DNA of 24,572 nucleotides from Spirogloea muscicola (GCA_009602725.1 WELB01000119.1:6893-31464); one strand, 5' to 3'. Shown: positions 1-11,661, counted from the first letter of the stretch. The notes: a model not told the origin generated them from the sequence alone. Program-made: numbers and translations.

Positions 1-2291
1 GGCGCCTTCCCGGCACTGCGGCGCTGGCGCGGGCCACCCGCGGGCGCCGCCGGCGGCCGCATGGCCATCTGCCTCGCCGGCGGCCTCCGCCAGTTCGAGC
101 TCACTGGCCCCAGCCTCGTGGAGCACCTCCTCGCCGGTTCTCCTCCCACCCTCTCCCTTACATTCTCTTCCCATTCTCCTCTGCCTTCCCTTCCCCCTCC
201 CTCCTCACACTCTTGTGGCCCCCACTTCACGGCCGCGTCCACAGCCGCCGCCGCAGCTGCCGGAGGCTGATGCCATCTTCGCGCTTTACGTGGACTTTAG
301 CTGGAAGCGACTTTCATAATCAAGCTCGATTCGTCGCTGCCGGCCTCGCGCAGGGTACGAGCACGCGGACGTGTTCGTCGTGGCGCCGCTGGACGCGGAC
401 GCGTACAAGGTGCAGCTGCTGGGCGGCGCCAACGTCGCGGCCGTGCGGCTGTTCGAACCCACGGAGCTTCCGGTGGACGAGACGGCGATGCGGGTGCTGG
501 CCAAGCGCGCGTCGCCGCGCGGCCGCCAGGGCCTGCTGCAGTACCTCACGCTCGTCGAGCAGTGCGGGCAGGTGATCGAGGACGCCGAGGCCGCCGGCGG
601 CTTTGCCTACTCGTGGGTCCTGCGCACGCGCCCCGACGGCCTCTGGTCCGGCCCGCCGCCGCCGCTCGCGTCCCTCGACGCCGCCGGCTACTACGTCCCC
701 CACGGTGCGCCCCTCGCGGCTCTCGCATGCGGGCTCTCGCTCAACCTCACTGCTCACGCCACGGAATGTAGGCCTTCTCTCGCCGTCCGCGTACATTGAG
801 CCTTCTGCTCGTAAGCTGTGTCGTTGCTTAGGTCTCTGCTGGTCGAGTCCAGCAGCGCCAGCCAAATCCTCTCTCCTCCACCTTCTCTCTCCCTCCTCCT
901 TCCGTTCTCAAGTTGTTGTCTATGTTTCTGCTCCCTTATGTCCACTTATGCCTCCATTGTCGTCCTTGTTCCCTCTCTTCTTCCCCCCTCCTTTCCTCCT
1001 ATTTTCTTCCTGCAAAATCCCCACCTTTTCCTGTTCCTGCCTGCTATGGCGCATTGCAAGAAGCCAACTGGCTGGCGACAAATGAGCTCCTCTAATGCTT
1101 TGCGGGTTTGCCGCTGCGCGTCCTTCCAGGCTCGGACTACGATGGGCTCAACGACCGGCTGAGCTTGGCCAACCGCAGCGCCAGCAGAGTGGGCCTCGCC
1201 TGGCTCTCCACGCTGCCGGAGCTGCGCGCCAAAGCTGGCGCCACTGCCATCGGCGCCGAGAAGGTGCAATCGTTGTAAACCCACCACTTAGCACAGAGCC
1301 TCCGCCCTGCTGCCCGCTGCTCCGCCGACTCCGCAAGCGGCGGCCATGCTGGGGGAGCTGGTCGGTCTGCCAGCAACCGCTGGTGGTTGTTATCAGTGTT
1401 TCCTTGTTTTCTTCGCCTTTGCCTTTGGCTCATCTAGAGAGGGTTTTTTGCCTACTGATGCAGAAAGTCGTCCTGATCTCACTGATATTGTCTGTAAGCA
1501 TGTCGGCGGGTGCTCTTGATGTCTTACGTACTTCTACGTGGCCAGTTTTGTTTGACTCGTTCAAGTTTTTTGCTTAGATGAAGCAGTACATTTTACATCA
1601 ACCTCTCTGTTCTGTCCAGTATGTATATCTTAAGTGACTGTACTGTGGGTGCGCAGCACATGGAGGAGCTGCTGAAGCTGGGGGGCCTGCTGAGCGCGGT
1701 GCGGCGGGCTCGCTTCCCCTTCTGCGTGCTCACCAAGCGCTCGTTCCGCTTCCCCCCAGCGGAGCCACTGCACACGCCTGTCGTGCCAATTGGCTTCGAC
1801 GGAGCCGACGGCGGCAAGTACTGCTGGCCTTGCCGCCCTGTGCGCCAGTCCTCGCTCGATCCCCGCCTGCGCCAGTGGTTCGCCACCAAGGTCTGGCTCG
1901 TACCATGGCGCTGCAACCTCATGCTCTAGCCCTGGAACTTGATCCCTGCACCCGTTTGCTCTGCACGGCAGTCGCAGCGCCGGCGGTAACTTGGTTGAGC
2001 CTGAGTATTGCGCGTGCTTCTTTCCATCCGTTCCTGCTGCAGCATTTCTGTAACACGACAAGCCAAGAGTGGCCTCCCCAATGGCGCCGGCTCTTTGACA
2101 AGGCTGTGACAGAGGGCGCAGCACAGGCGCGGCAGCACTTCGCGAAACACCGCAATCTTTTCCATTGCATGCGCGGCCTCGCTAACTTCAAACGCACGGT
2201 GCCGACGTGGGAAGGCCCATCGGCACTCGCCATCTGCATTGAGGGCTTCAGAGTGCACCCAAAGGCAGCACAGGTGCCACTTGCGGTCTAA
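1..2291 (+). CDS. DUF7796-family protein, five exons, 5' end possibly incomplete
   Basis: Exons: (1 or 61)-136, 354-704, 1130-1263, 1657-1890, 2043-2291; all introns are GT..AG, phases agree, and the stop is TAA at 2289-2291. From the ATG at 61 the product is 347 aa. Motifs in order: CLAGGLRQFELTGPS at the N-terminus, GLLQYLTLVEQC, YSWVLRTRPDG, YDGLNDRLSLANRSAS, FPFCVLTKRSFRFPP, KYCWPCRP, and a C-terminal W-rich part (QEWPPQWRRLFDKA). This order matches plant DUF7796 proteins as I remember them. Function is not established; the opening strand and the R-T-R-x-D-G motif recall glycosyltransferase-like folds, which is inference only. The frame is also open from base 1 to 60, so the true start may lie upstream and the ATG at 61 would then be internal. 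Introns are 217, 425, 393 and 152 nt, CT-rich, with nothing recognised in them. Confidence 0.85.
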
Positions 2292-2544
2292 TGGGCGCTT
2301 GGCACTCAACCGCTTCTCCAGCGAGCACTCAATTCGGTCCTCGCTCTGCTCACCTTCAGCTTAAAGCTTGTGACCAAGTCAAACGAAGACTGACTTACTG
2401 GGTTCATTTGCTGGCTTGAAGCCAATTCTTTGATTTTTTGGTAGGGGTTGTGCAAGGTGATCCCCTTCTCTCGAATTATATATATTCCGCTTAGCTCCCT
2501 CGCTTTATTCAGTGCGCCATTCTCACTCCCTGCTTTCAAGCAGA

Positions 2545-2830
2545 CTAATTCTGGTAAATGTTTTAGGTGTTCTGCAGTTTCTACAGCTTCAGCCCAGAAT
2601 TGCTTGATCAGTGCTGCTGAGTGAAGCACTCAGCGAGCACTCTCAACAACCAAGCGTTTGCATCTTTCTGCTACTCCATTCTATTGTGGTGTATATGCCA
2701 TCTTTCTCATTTCTAATACCACTCTCCTTCAGCGAAGAAATATACACACCCCTATTGTCTGTGCGTAGGATTCTGATCTGCTTCACTGTGAACTCAGCCT
2801 CCGCCTTGTACTCCTTGAGTTTGGGGAGAC
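2545..2830 (-). mobile_element. Ty1/copia integrase fragment, decayed (minus copy)
   Basis: Minus-strand translation gives pieces of the copia integrase core: LKEYKAEAEFTVKQIRILRT, then DNRGVYISS, ESGIRNEKDGIYTT, and in another frame LHSAALIKQFWAEAVETAEHLK. The order and spacing are those of the family (the K-x-L-R-T-D-N-G-G-E-Y block, the Y-T-P-Q-Q-N-G-V-A-E-R block, then the F-W-A-E-A block). The reading frame changes and the Q-Q-N-G-V-A-E-R block is eroded to TIEWSSRK, so it is a non-functional remnant. No LTRs, protease or reverse transcriptase were found around it. Further sequence down to 2306 is open on this strand but not recognisably part of the element. Confidence 0.75.
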
Positions 2831-2842
2831 ATCCGTCTCTTG

Positions 2843-3142
2843 TCTTCAAGGAATAGCAGGTGGAGGCTGAAATTTTCACTGGGAAGCAGATCAATATCTT
2901 ACGTACAAACAATGGGTGAGTATATTTCTTCGCTTATTGGAAATTTTCCAAAGGAGAGTGGAACTAGACATGAGAAGATGATTCCATATACACCACAACA
3001 GAGTGGAGTAGCTGAAAGATGGAGTGGTATAATTGTTGAGAGTGCTCGCTCAAAGCTTCACTCAGCAAGACTGATAAAACAGTTCATTGCTGAAGCTGTT
3101 GCAACTGCAGTATACCTGCTCACGAGGAGAGCTGCATCATAG
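2843..3142 (+). mobile_element. Ty1/copia integrase fragment, decayed (plus copy)
   Basis: Plus-strand translation, in two frames, gives QVEAEIFTGKQINILRTNNG, then EYISSLIGNFPKESGTRHEK, then IPYTPQQSGVAERW and LHSARLIKQFIAEAVATAVY. It is the same segment of copia integrase as the neighbouring minus-strand copy and roughly three quarters identical to it by eye. A frameshift falls after LRTNNG near 2919 and an in-frame TAG lies at 2853, so it is a dead fragment. It ends near 3142 with no LTR or further polyprotein. Confidence 0.8.
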
Positions 3143-4482
3143 TGCGTGCCATTGCCAAGAGAGGATCAAGGCGATGCACTCGCAGTGTTCTACTGACCGC
3201 TGTTCTTGCACTGGGCCTACCCTGCTCACTCAGTCAAGGCCAGCATATTACACATGGTGCCACACCTTCTTAACAAATGGCATAAGCTGTCATGTTTGTG
3301 CAATTCTCACACGACATGCAGGCTTCGCCCCTCTCATATGAGACGTGCAATGCTCTGCCCTCACTCATATGCTCGGGAGAGTTGGGAGATATGCAGCATC
3401 TTGCAAGGGATCAGAGGTCCAGGTCTAACAATTTGGCAATCTCTGCCTGTCTGTCATGTCGTTGAGCCTTGACTAGCCGCCCACCCGCCTCTCCATTCCA
3501 CACTGGCCTTTTCTCACAAAAAGATTTGCTCAAAGAGATTGCCTGCTTACTGTGGAAATTAGCTACATAAGTGGCAGCCCGGATGCTGAGGAGAGGAGAG
3601 CCAGCCATGCCACAAGGCAACAACTAGCAATCAACAAACAGCAACTTCATTGACAGCAAATAACCTTACGAGCTGCCCCTTCACTCGTGCCAGAGCGGCG
3701 CTACCAGAAGCCTGGCAGCTGCTGTACATGTCTGCTTGGTAATTTTACCTGTCACAGCTCACCGTAGCTGCTTGTCTACCTCAACAGCAAAGATGACAGT
3801 AGAGGAGCTGAAGTAAAGTACAGGATGACGAAATGTACATTACGGACAGGTAGACAAGCTGCCCTCCTGGTTTTGCTGCGAGCACTGACGGGTGAAGTGA
3901 CTCAGCTGAAACTCACGTGTAGCAGGAGCAAGGCTTCTGGTAGCGGCAGCCCCGCAAGAGTAGCCGCGACGCTAGCAGCTGCTAAGGTTGTTGCTGGTCC
4001 ATCTGTCCATCTCGACTGCAAAGCAGCTGCTGGACTCCCCCTTGGCTAGCCATCCGTAACACCTTAAGGTTGTTGGTGCTGTCAGTGTTGCATGAAGCTG
4101 GCCGGCATGCTGCAGTCTTGGCATGCTGCCACGCGGAGACAAGCAGGCAGGGTCGCCACGAATTGCGGCACTATGTTGATCTCTCACAAGCAGAGAACAA
4201 AGCAGGCCAATGCAATACAGCAAGGCCTGTTCCTCCTCCATGCTGCTGTGACAAACTGCATGCTCCTGGTCGACCAAGTAGTCCACTTGGCCACATGGTC
4301 CCTACTGTGCGTTCCTTGGTGGTGGGTAAGCCTGCTGTACATCAAGCTAGTTACTGGTATACAATGAAATCATCGAGTCTGCCCAAGCTGAATTGCTTGC
4401 CAAGGGCCTACACTTGTCAGTCAGCCTTGCTGTACAAGTTGAGCGCTTGGCAATATTGATCAAGTCAATAAAACCTGGGAAT
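3143..4482. other. Intergenic region without a recognised gene
   Basis: Short open frames occur on both strands but none shows a family motif, long coding stretch or splice-joined partner. The region lies between the copia remnant and the 3' end of the SWI2-like gene and presumably contains that gene's 3' UTR near 4350-4482. Its main structure is the foldback repeat listed separately. Confidence 0.6.
3654..3996. repeat. Imperfect foldback (inverted) repeat, about 340 bp
   Basis: The left arm 3654-3781 and right arm 3848-3996 are diverged reverse complements. Matching blocks from outside in: CAGCAAATAACCTTACGAGC at 3654 against the complement of gcagctgctaaggttgttgctg ending at 3996; gctaccagaagcc near 3700 against ggcttctggtagc near 3930; and agcttgtctacct at 3766-3781 against aggtagacaagct at 3848-3860. 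The centre is about 66 nt of unrelated sequence. No coding capacity is seen. It could be a MITE or foldback element, or an old inverted duplication; no clear target-site duplication was found by eye. Confidence 0.55.
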
Positions 4483-7400
4483 CTAACGGCCGCGTGATCT
4501 GAGGAAGTCGGCCTGCAGGGCTGCTCTCTCCTCGGTGCTGAGGGTTGCAACGAAGGTGCTAAATTTGACCAGGTCCATGCCTTTGAAGGCGGCCATCTCG
4601 GCAAACTGGCTGGCTTTCCTTGCCTCCACATCATCCTCCGCGGCAATGTGGCCGAGGGACGACAACCGGCTGGCTCCAGCTAAGGTGGCGGTCGACCGAC
4701 GATTACTCAGCTCGTCTTGCCGGAGGGCCTCTGCTGACCTTGGGCCAACGGACGATGCGCCAGGTGATTTGCCGACCACACCGCCAGCATCCTCTGACGT
4801 TTTCTGCTTCCACTGGTGTTTGCCTCCAAGCTGTGGCCTCTTTGTAGCAGCACCGTGGACCTCAGCTTTTGCCCTTTTCCTTGGTGGTGACTTGGAACCC
4901 AACACCTGCTCATTCCGATGCGTATATATGACGCCTGCAAGCCTTGACTTACACCAGTTTAGAACATGTGCCAGCAACTTTGACAAGCTTACAGTACACA
5001 AGGTCTGCACTGTCAGAAGACAACTCTATGCACGACCGGCTGCTTGTTTCATTGCTTGTGCAGCTAAAGCTAATTGCATGGCCTTCTTCAAGTGAATTTC
5101 TGTAACATGTACCTGCAGATGCAAGTTCCTCTCTGAGTGCGTTGCCTCCTGCCCCACTTCGGATAGCGGCCTCCTGTGCATCATCTTCTACCTCTCCACC
5201 ACCCTGTCGCGCCCGTGCCGCCATGGCTTCGGCCTGGATGAGGCGCGCGAGCTCGCTCAAGCCATGCGCGTCGCCGTCGTCATCCTCTACCAGGGAGCCA
5301 TGCACCCCCTCCCCAGCTGGCTCCTGCTCGCCTGTGTGGGCAGCCCGCCGATGGCAGCCTCCCGCTGGCTGCGCCTCGTTTGTGACAACCCTCAGCCGCC
5401 TCGCCTCGTGCTTTTCAATAATGTCTGCAGTAAACACCTCGTCGGATAGATCCCGGAACAGGTTGCCCACACCGAAGAGCTCCCCCTTGTGGACCTTGGA
5501 ATCCTGCATTCATAGCACATCCCTTATATATATTGGGCTGCAATACCATTGCATGTGACTTCTGTTATTCGGTAATACCTCAATACAGAAGTCATTGGAC
5601 TTAATTGCCTCAATTACAATGACAAAGCTCGTCGCTGTACTAGGAGCCTGGAACACTTCAGCTAAGGACGTCTGGTGACAAGATCTGGGTCGTGCGACCA
5701 GGCTGCAGACCTGCACTCCCTCAAAGTAGCGTTTCTCTGTTGCCCCAATGGTGGCGATATTGGACTGCTGCTGCTTGTAGATCTGCCTTGAGTACACGAG
5801 CTCCTCCAGGGAGCCCGCCGATAGCAGCCGATACACTGTGACGTGCCTTGTCTGGCCATAGCGGAATGATCGGTCCTGCGCTTGCAGGTCGTGGGCAGGG
5901 TTCCAGTTGGGGTCGAAAACGACCACCCGGTTGGCGCTCGCAAGGTTTAGGCCCAGGCCTCCGGCGCGCGTGGACATCAAGAAGACCTGAAAACACACAC
6001 TCCAGTAGATCATCACACACTTTGCACTTTGCACACTTGGTACGCCAGGAACTTGAACTCCTGTCTAGCTCACAGTCTCCCTGATCAACAATGACGGGCA
6101 TTATCATATATCAATGGAAGTAGAGAACGGTCTTTTAGGCTGCTATATCTATGACAGAGCTTGGTGAAATGGAATGACTGAAGAGGACCTGAATGCTTGG
6201 GCTACTGTTGAACTCGTCCACCATTGCTTGTCGAGCAGCCATAGGCGTGCCACCGTCCAGCCTGCGGAAGCTGTAACCTCTCCTAATGAGGAATCGATCG
6301 AGAATGTCGAGCATCCTGCAGAAGCAGCAAGATACGAAGGAGTCAGCTGCAGCTAAGCTCAAAGATAGCACATTGTCGACTATTCGTGTCAATGCCAGTT
6401 CGGTCTTGGGCGTACACATACTTGACTGAGAGGCTGAAGAGGAGTATCTTGTCACCGCCACTTGTCCAGCTCGTCAGCAGGAGCTCCAGCGCCTGCATCT
6501 TCCCGCAGTGGCTTGCATCGCTGAGGCCCAGGAAGCTCTTGCTCGGGGCCACGCCACCGGCCAGCGACGCACCCTCTCCAAGGGCCATCCTGGCAAACTC
6601 CTCGTCCTTCTCGCGCTTTGATGGCTCGTCTTTGGGGTTTGCTTTTATGAGCTCGAGGTGATTGCTGACCTGAAACAGCAGCAGGGGCTCAGCCCCAGGC
6701 ATCAGAGTCCTGGAGAGGAAGCACATATGAGAAGAGTCTGGTTGTCGGTTATGCTTTATCTTTAGGACTTATATCGCAGGGTTGCTCAATCATGAGCCCT
6801 AAGTCCATGCTGCGATTCTGCATGGGCTGACTAAAAGCTGAAAATGAAGTCCTCCAAAGAGCAATGATCATGCTGATGGTGTAACTTAGACTGCAATATT
6901 CGTGGTGGGCACCTGCTGCAGCTTCGTGAGGCAGGGGAGGATGAGGCAGAACGGGCACTGCTCGCACGGCTGCCCGTCCTTGTGCATGTTCTTCCACATG
7001 ATGCCATCTTCTGCCACCTGATGGTGGCACTCAGCCCTTGTCAGCCTCGATCCACAGCTGCAATGTATGTCCAGGCAGCGATTGGACACTCCTCTCAGAT
7101 TCTGAGTATGGAGCCCGGCGTTGACCATGTCACGTCAGCTAAAGAGCACAGCGGCAGCAGCAATCTAGCATCAGTGGCGATCAGGTGTGGCGCAAAGCGA
7201 GCTGACATGATCAGTGGATATGATCAGTGGCATTCACATGCGCTACCTGCAAGGCTCGTCCTTCTGAATGAGGAGCTGCATGTCGGGGCTGCCAAGAATG
7301 CGGTGGTACACCTGACGCTGCAGCGGTGACATAGTGCAGAAGACGATGTTGTCCTCCTTGCCCAGCATCAGATGGCCGATGGTCTCGTCCTTGGTCCTCC

Positions 7401-10265
7401 TCAGCATGAACCGTTTCAGGACAGACACGAGCTCCTCCTTTCTTGCTTCTGCTTTCTCCACAAAGTACGATGGAACGCCGAGCCGCTGGCCCTGGCAGCA
7501 GAACATAAGTAAAGCACTCCACCACGTGTCAGTGTCACGTGTCATTGGCTATGTGGTCAGAAAATGATGAGCTACTGTTATACCAATAGTATCAATGCTT
7601 GTCATGTCCAAGATCCTTACCTGGTTGGATTTAGCCCTTTACGAAAGCTTGGATACGAAAAGTTCTGTGGAGAATAGAGGTGCCATGCATACCTGCTGAA
7701 GAGGCTGTTCATAGTACTCCCGGAACTGTACACGATCTCCAAGGCAGCCTGGTGACGCCCAGTGCAGGACATTGAAGAGCTCCAAGTACTTGTTCTGCAT
7801 GACTGTGCCAGAAAGGCCATACCTGCGCCCTGTCTGGAAGCGCTGGCAAGCAATGTAGTTCTTTGACTGCACATGCCCCAGCACAGCAAACGAACAGGCC
7901 CATCAAAGATCGACCATTGACTGGGTGTGTAAGAAGCTCAATCCCAATACTCCTGTCAAGCATCTCCAGAGAAAGGGTCGAGTATGCTAACAATGGACAC
8001 ACTGATATCTTGCCAACTCGTTTAATAGCTGGTGACCTGTGGGCAAATACCTTTTCATTCTTGAGCCGGTGCACTTCATCGGCGACAATGCAGTCCCAGC
8101 CAATGGCCAGAAGCTCGTCCTGGGCTCGCAAGTAGGTGTCATAGCTCGTCAGCAACACCTGGTGGCCCCCACCGAAGCAGAGTGTGATTGATCAATCAGG
8201 AACAAATTTCAACCTTTGTCCCAGCCCCTGGACAGTAAGACACGACTCCTTGCATTCCCAGATGCCAGCGCACAGTTGCTCAAGCTTCCATCTCAACTAT
8301 CTCGCCCAGAATGACTGATATTGACGCTGCCAGCATGTCGAATAAGGCGAACATGCCTTGGCCTTCTTCTTTGGCAGGACCAGTGCTGCCTGATTCTGAT
8401 TGAACAATCTTGTGGATCATCCTCATGCCAAGTTGCTCATCTAATGGCGTGGGGGTGCTGAACCTCAATATCGCCCACGAGCAGGCGTGCGAGAGAGCTC
8501 TCACGCGTCGGGCCATGGAAGAGGCCCACACGGAAGCTGCCCCAGGCCCGGAACTCTTTCTCCCAGTTGTGGAGTACTGAGGTTGGGCACAGGATCAGAA
8601 CAACCTGCAAACATAGTGAAGTGAGCATGTGACTACTATCAATTTATCATTGCCACGGAGTAGCAGTTGTTTCATGGACTTAGAAAGTTTGAGATGGCTA
8701 TCTTCATATGGGCTGTGAAGTCCAAGGTCAGGGCTCAACAATGATTTTGAGAACTTGCGTAGAACAGCTTGAGCAGTGGACGTTGCCACCAAGGTTGACA
8801 CACAGCTCACCTTTGCAAATTCGTGACCATTGGGAACATTAGCCCGGATCTTCTTGGAGGACACCGTGGGCGGCAACTTGCGTTCCTCGACAACTTCGTC
8901 AGTGAAGTCCCCGCGCTTGCCAAGCACCGCCGCCAGGAAGGCGATGACCTGCACTGTCTTGCCCAAGCCCCTGCGCGCAGCGATTGAAGGCGCTCATTCA
9001 GGGATCACACCTGGCATCCTGTACACATCTGAGCCACAGAGAAGTGGCAAAGCTGGAGAGAAAGAGGAATTGTTGCGCAAGATTTGTTGCATACTCCCTA
9101 TGAGAAAGACGGAATGTGAAGCTGGCGCGAGGTCACTGGCTGACTAAAAGCAAGAGCATTTGTATCTGCGGCCTAGGTTTCGGCTCAGGTAGTGTCCCAC
9201 ATGTCGTCGCCGAGAATGCCACCTTGGTGGGCGCGGTACAGGCGATAGAGGAATTGGGCGCCCTCGCGCTGGTGTGGCAGGAGCTGACCATTGATGGAGG
9301 CCGGCACGACCACCGGCTGGTCGGAGGAGCCGGAAGGGCCCTCATCGCCGACCAGTGGCCACAAGATGAGCGGCTCTGCTGGGCCCTCTGCTCGCCCCTG
9401 CACTCTTCCGCATGAGCAGATCACGTTGTTGGGTTCTAGAATTCAGGGCCTTCCCTGACGATTTGCTGTCGAGAGCTACGTACTGAGCTGCGTACAGAGG
9501 CTCGCTTTCCTGATTGAAGCCCTCATTGGCTTGCAGCTGCTTCCCTTCCGTAATGTCGCTTCTCCCCATGGATGGACTGGCGTAGACTCAAATCTTCGTG
9601 ATCGTTACCCAAGGGCCTACACCTTAAGCACTGAGTACTGAAGACAATACCTAGACCACAGTATGAGAGTGTACCCGAATGAAGAGGCCAGCCTCGCTGT
9701 CGATCGCGTGCTCTCCGACGCCCTCAGCCTCGCCCTCAGCACTCAATGGCTGCTTCTGCAACGTATCGTCGCGTTGCCGTGCATCACTGACCCTGCCCAC
9801 AGGCCCTCCTGGGCCTCGAGCAGGGGCCGGCAAGGCGCCATGGTCCGGCTGCCGCGTTGGCCGCTTCGCTGGTGCAGGCTCCCGGTGGTCAACCTCAGCG
9901 TCTCCGTCGTTGCCAACATCGCTGTCGCTGTCGCCAACGGCAACGGCCGTCCTGCGGCCCTCCAGACGCAGGAGTCGGCCCTGCAGGGAGCGCAGTGGAG
10001 ATCGCGCCTCGTTGCAGCTGCACCACGACCGCCATGAGGTCCCTTAGATGCGTCCCAAGAGGCCAGCTGCGGCGCTGCCGAGAGCTGCGATACGAGCGCT
10101 GCCTACCCACCTGGCTTTGGCAAAGCCGGCCGCAGAAGCATCGTCGAGAGGCGGCGTAGCTCGCGGCAGCGGTAGCGGAGGCGGAAGCGGCGACGGTGGC
10201 GGCGGCGGCGGCGGAGGGCCTCGTGCGGCGCCGGCGATGGCAGCTTTGAGAGCGCGCAGCGACAT
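4483..10265 (-). CDS. SWI2: SNF2-family DNA-dependent ATPase, SWI2/CHR9 (ERCC6L2-like)
   Basis: Nuclear SNF2 translocase expected to remodel chromatin or act in DNA repair; function inferred from orthologues. Exons (high to low): 10265-10111, 10017-9675, 9397-9201, 8970-8811, 8604-8464, 8158-8051, 7866-7693, 7491-7247, 7057-6913, 6669-6422, 6315-6189, 5986-5711, 5503-5113, 4934-4483; 1053 aa, all GT..AG. Motifs: proline-rich N-terminus (about 17-35), acidic stretch, Walker A GDDMGLGKT (229-237), motif Ia [12 protein letters not shown], motif II DEVH (359-362) instead of DEAH, motif [12 protein letters not shown] (385-), motif [12 protein letters not shown] (686-696), motif [13 protein letters not shown] with R720, R723 and Q726. 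A Cys-rich insert (C507, C509, C518, C539, C542, C545, C550) could bind zinc. The [14 protein letters not shown] segment and the C-terminal IYTHRNEQV match plant SWI2 as remembered. The first two exons and the 93-nt first intron are the least certain; everything from 9397 on is strongly supported. The longest intron is about 305 nt. Confidence 0.9.
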
Positions 10266-10601
10266 GCGCTCGCGGCAGCAGAGCTGCAGGTGGCCGACGT
10301 CGAAGTCATGGGCAGCTCTGCCACCACCCCGCCGCCACGAGCCTCGGGTCTAGCATTGCGGGCCCTGCTGGCGTGCCTCTGATGGCGGCGGCGGTGGCTG
10401 CAGTGAATAGGCTGTGACAATGCTAGTTTGTGTCACGCTGATCACAGCAGCAACTTCATCCATAGCTGCATGCGCAGTCACCGGACTGCTCACGATGAAG
10501 GAACTTGATCAGCAGTTGAGCTTGTTCACCGCACTCCCCAGCATTTCCTCCCCGTAATACCTCGACTTTCTCGCACCGTCGTTCTGGGCCTGATTCCCTG
10601 T

Positions 10602-10800
10602 GTGCTTTAGCGCTTTCCCTGGCTCCTTCGACCTTTGTTCATCTTCTGTCTAGGCTGGCCTCTGGAAGCGTCGTCCTTCCGGGCTGCGCTTTTCGGCCCC
10701 TTGGGACCTTGTCATGTCTTTTCGGGCTAGCTTTTCACAGCCCTCGCACGCTTTGGAAATGGAGGAGCCACCTTCGTTCTTTTGGGCTAGTCGGTCACAG
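10602..10800. repeat. Dispersed repeat, copy A (GGCTRG..CACAGCC motif units)
   Basis: The first 60 bp (tttagcgctttccctggctc... to ...ctaggctggcc) are about 80% identical by eye to 17073-17130. Later in the copy, short units of the form gggctag(n)cacag recur at 10724-10742 and 10784-10800; related units are seen in copy B. Each unit has complementary ends (ggct.g / cagcc), so it could form a tiny hairpin. On the minus strand both copies can encode K-V-E-G-A-R-like peptides, but copy A has stops, so no protein is claimed. Confidence 0.5.
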
Positions 10801-11638
10801 TCGAGCTGGACGAGCTGTTTCAAGTGACTGCCTCTACACGTCGGAGCTCCTTACGGAGCAGCGGTATCTGTGAGGGGCCAGACTTTAGCACTCTTCCAGG
10901 GCATGGTCCAGGCGAGGGCAACGGCCCCCCAAGACCAGGCAATACCATTTCGACTCCAAGGTTGCATAGCACAGCTTCTGACAGAAAGAATGATGCAACC
11001 TGCAAGTCATAAGGTGCGCCACTCAGAGCTTGCAGACCAGCAGTGTGCTGATATTTCTACCTTAGCCACCTTAAGATAGGGCCTCGCTTTATGTAGACCC
11101 ACTTCTTGCACTGATTGTGCCTGAACAGTGCATCGCAAAAATTGGCCAACCTTTTATTTCATGAGCACCATGCACCCTCTCGCTGATTATTCTCAGAAGT
11201 CGAGGGCGTCAGCTATGTAGTCTCTCTCCGCCATAGAACAATCGGATAACCGAACAGTGCGATTGACTCCGTGTGCAGGTAGTCCCCTGCTTCCATCTTG
11301 TTCAACCGAAACTGAATCGTCTTTCATTGGAGTTGAGATATCGTAGAAAGGGAAAAAGGCACTTTTCAGGAGGTCGGTGTCTGTGAAAGGTCAGCCCAGA
11401 GGCGTGGACCAGGTCTCAGGGTAAAGCTGTACAATAAGGTAGCTAAAGAATCGCAGAATGAAGTGCAGCTTGTCATTGTGCTATTTGTTTGTGCAACAAC
11501 AATACAATCACAAAAGTTCCGGATTTGGAACCTCAAATTCCAATCGTCAGTGGCACTCAGCAGGCGACTTCAAAAAAATAAGTCTCATTGTGCTATTCGT
11601 GTTGTGTGAAGCCAACTAGGGGCTGTCCACATGAATCG

Positions 11639-11661
11639 CAAGACCCATCCATTGGGTCTTG
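11639..11661. repeat. Perfect 9-bp hairpin in the 3' flank of the FAP-like gene
   Basis: CAAGACCCA (11639-11647), a 5-nt loop, then TGGGTCTTG (11653-11661): a perfect 9-bp stem. It lies about 160 bp downstream of the stop codon of the minus-strand chalcone-isomerase-fold gene, so it may be in its 3' UTR. No function is known. Confidence 0.5.

Noticed and set aside
286-865. Minus-strand and alternate-frame long ORFs opposite DUF7796 exon 2
   Set aside because: Shadows caused by GC-rich codon use; the plus frame alone has the family motifs and phase-matched splice sites.
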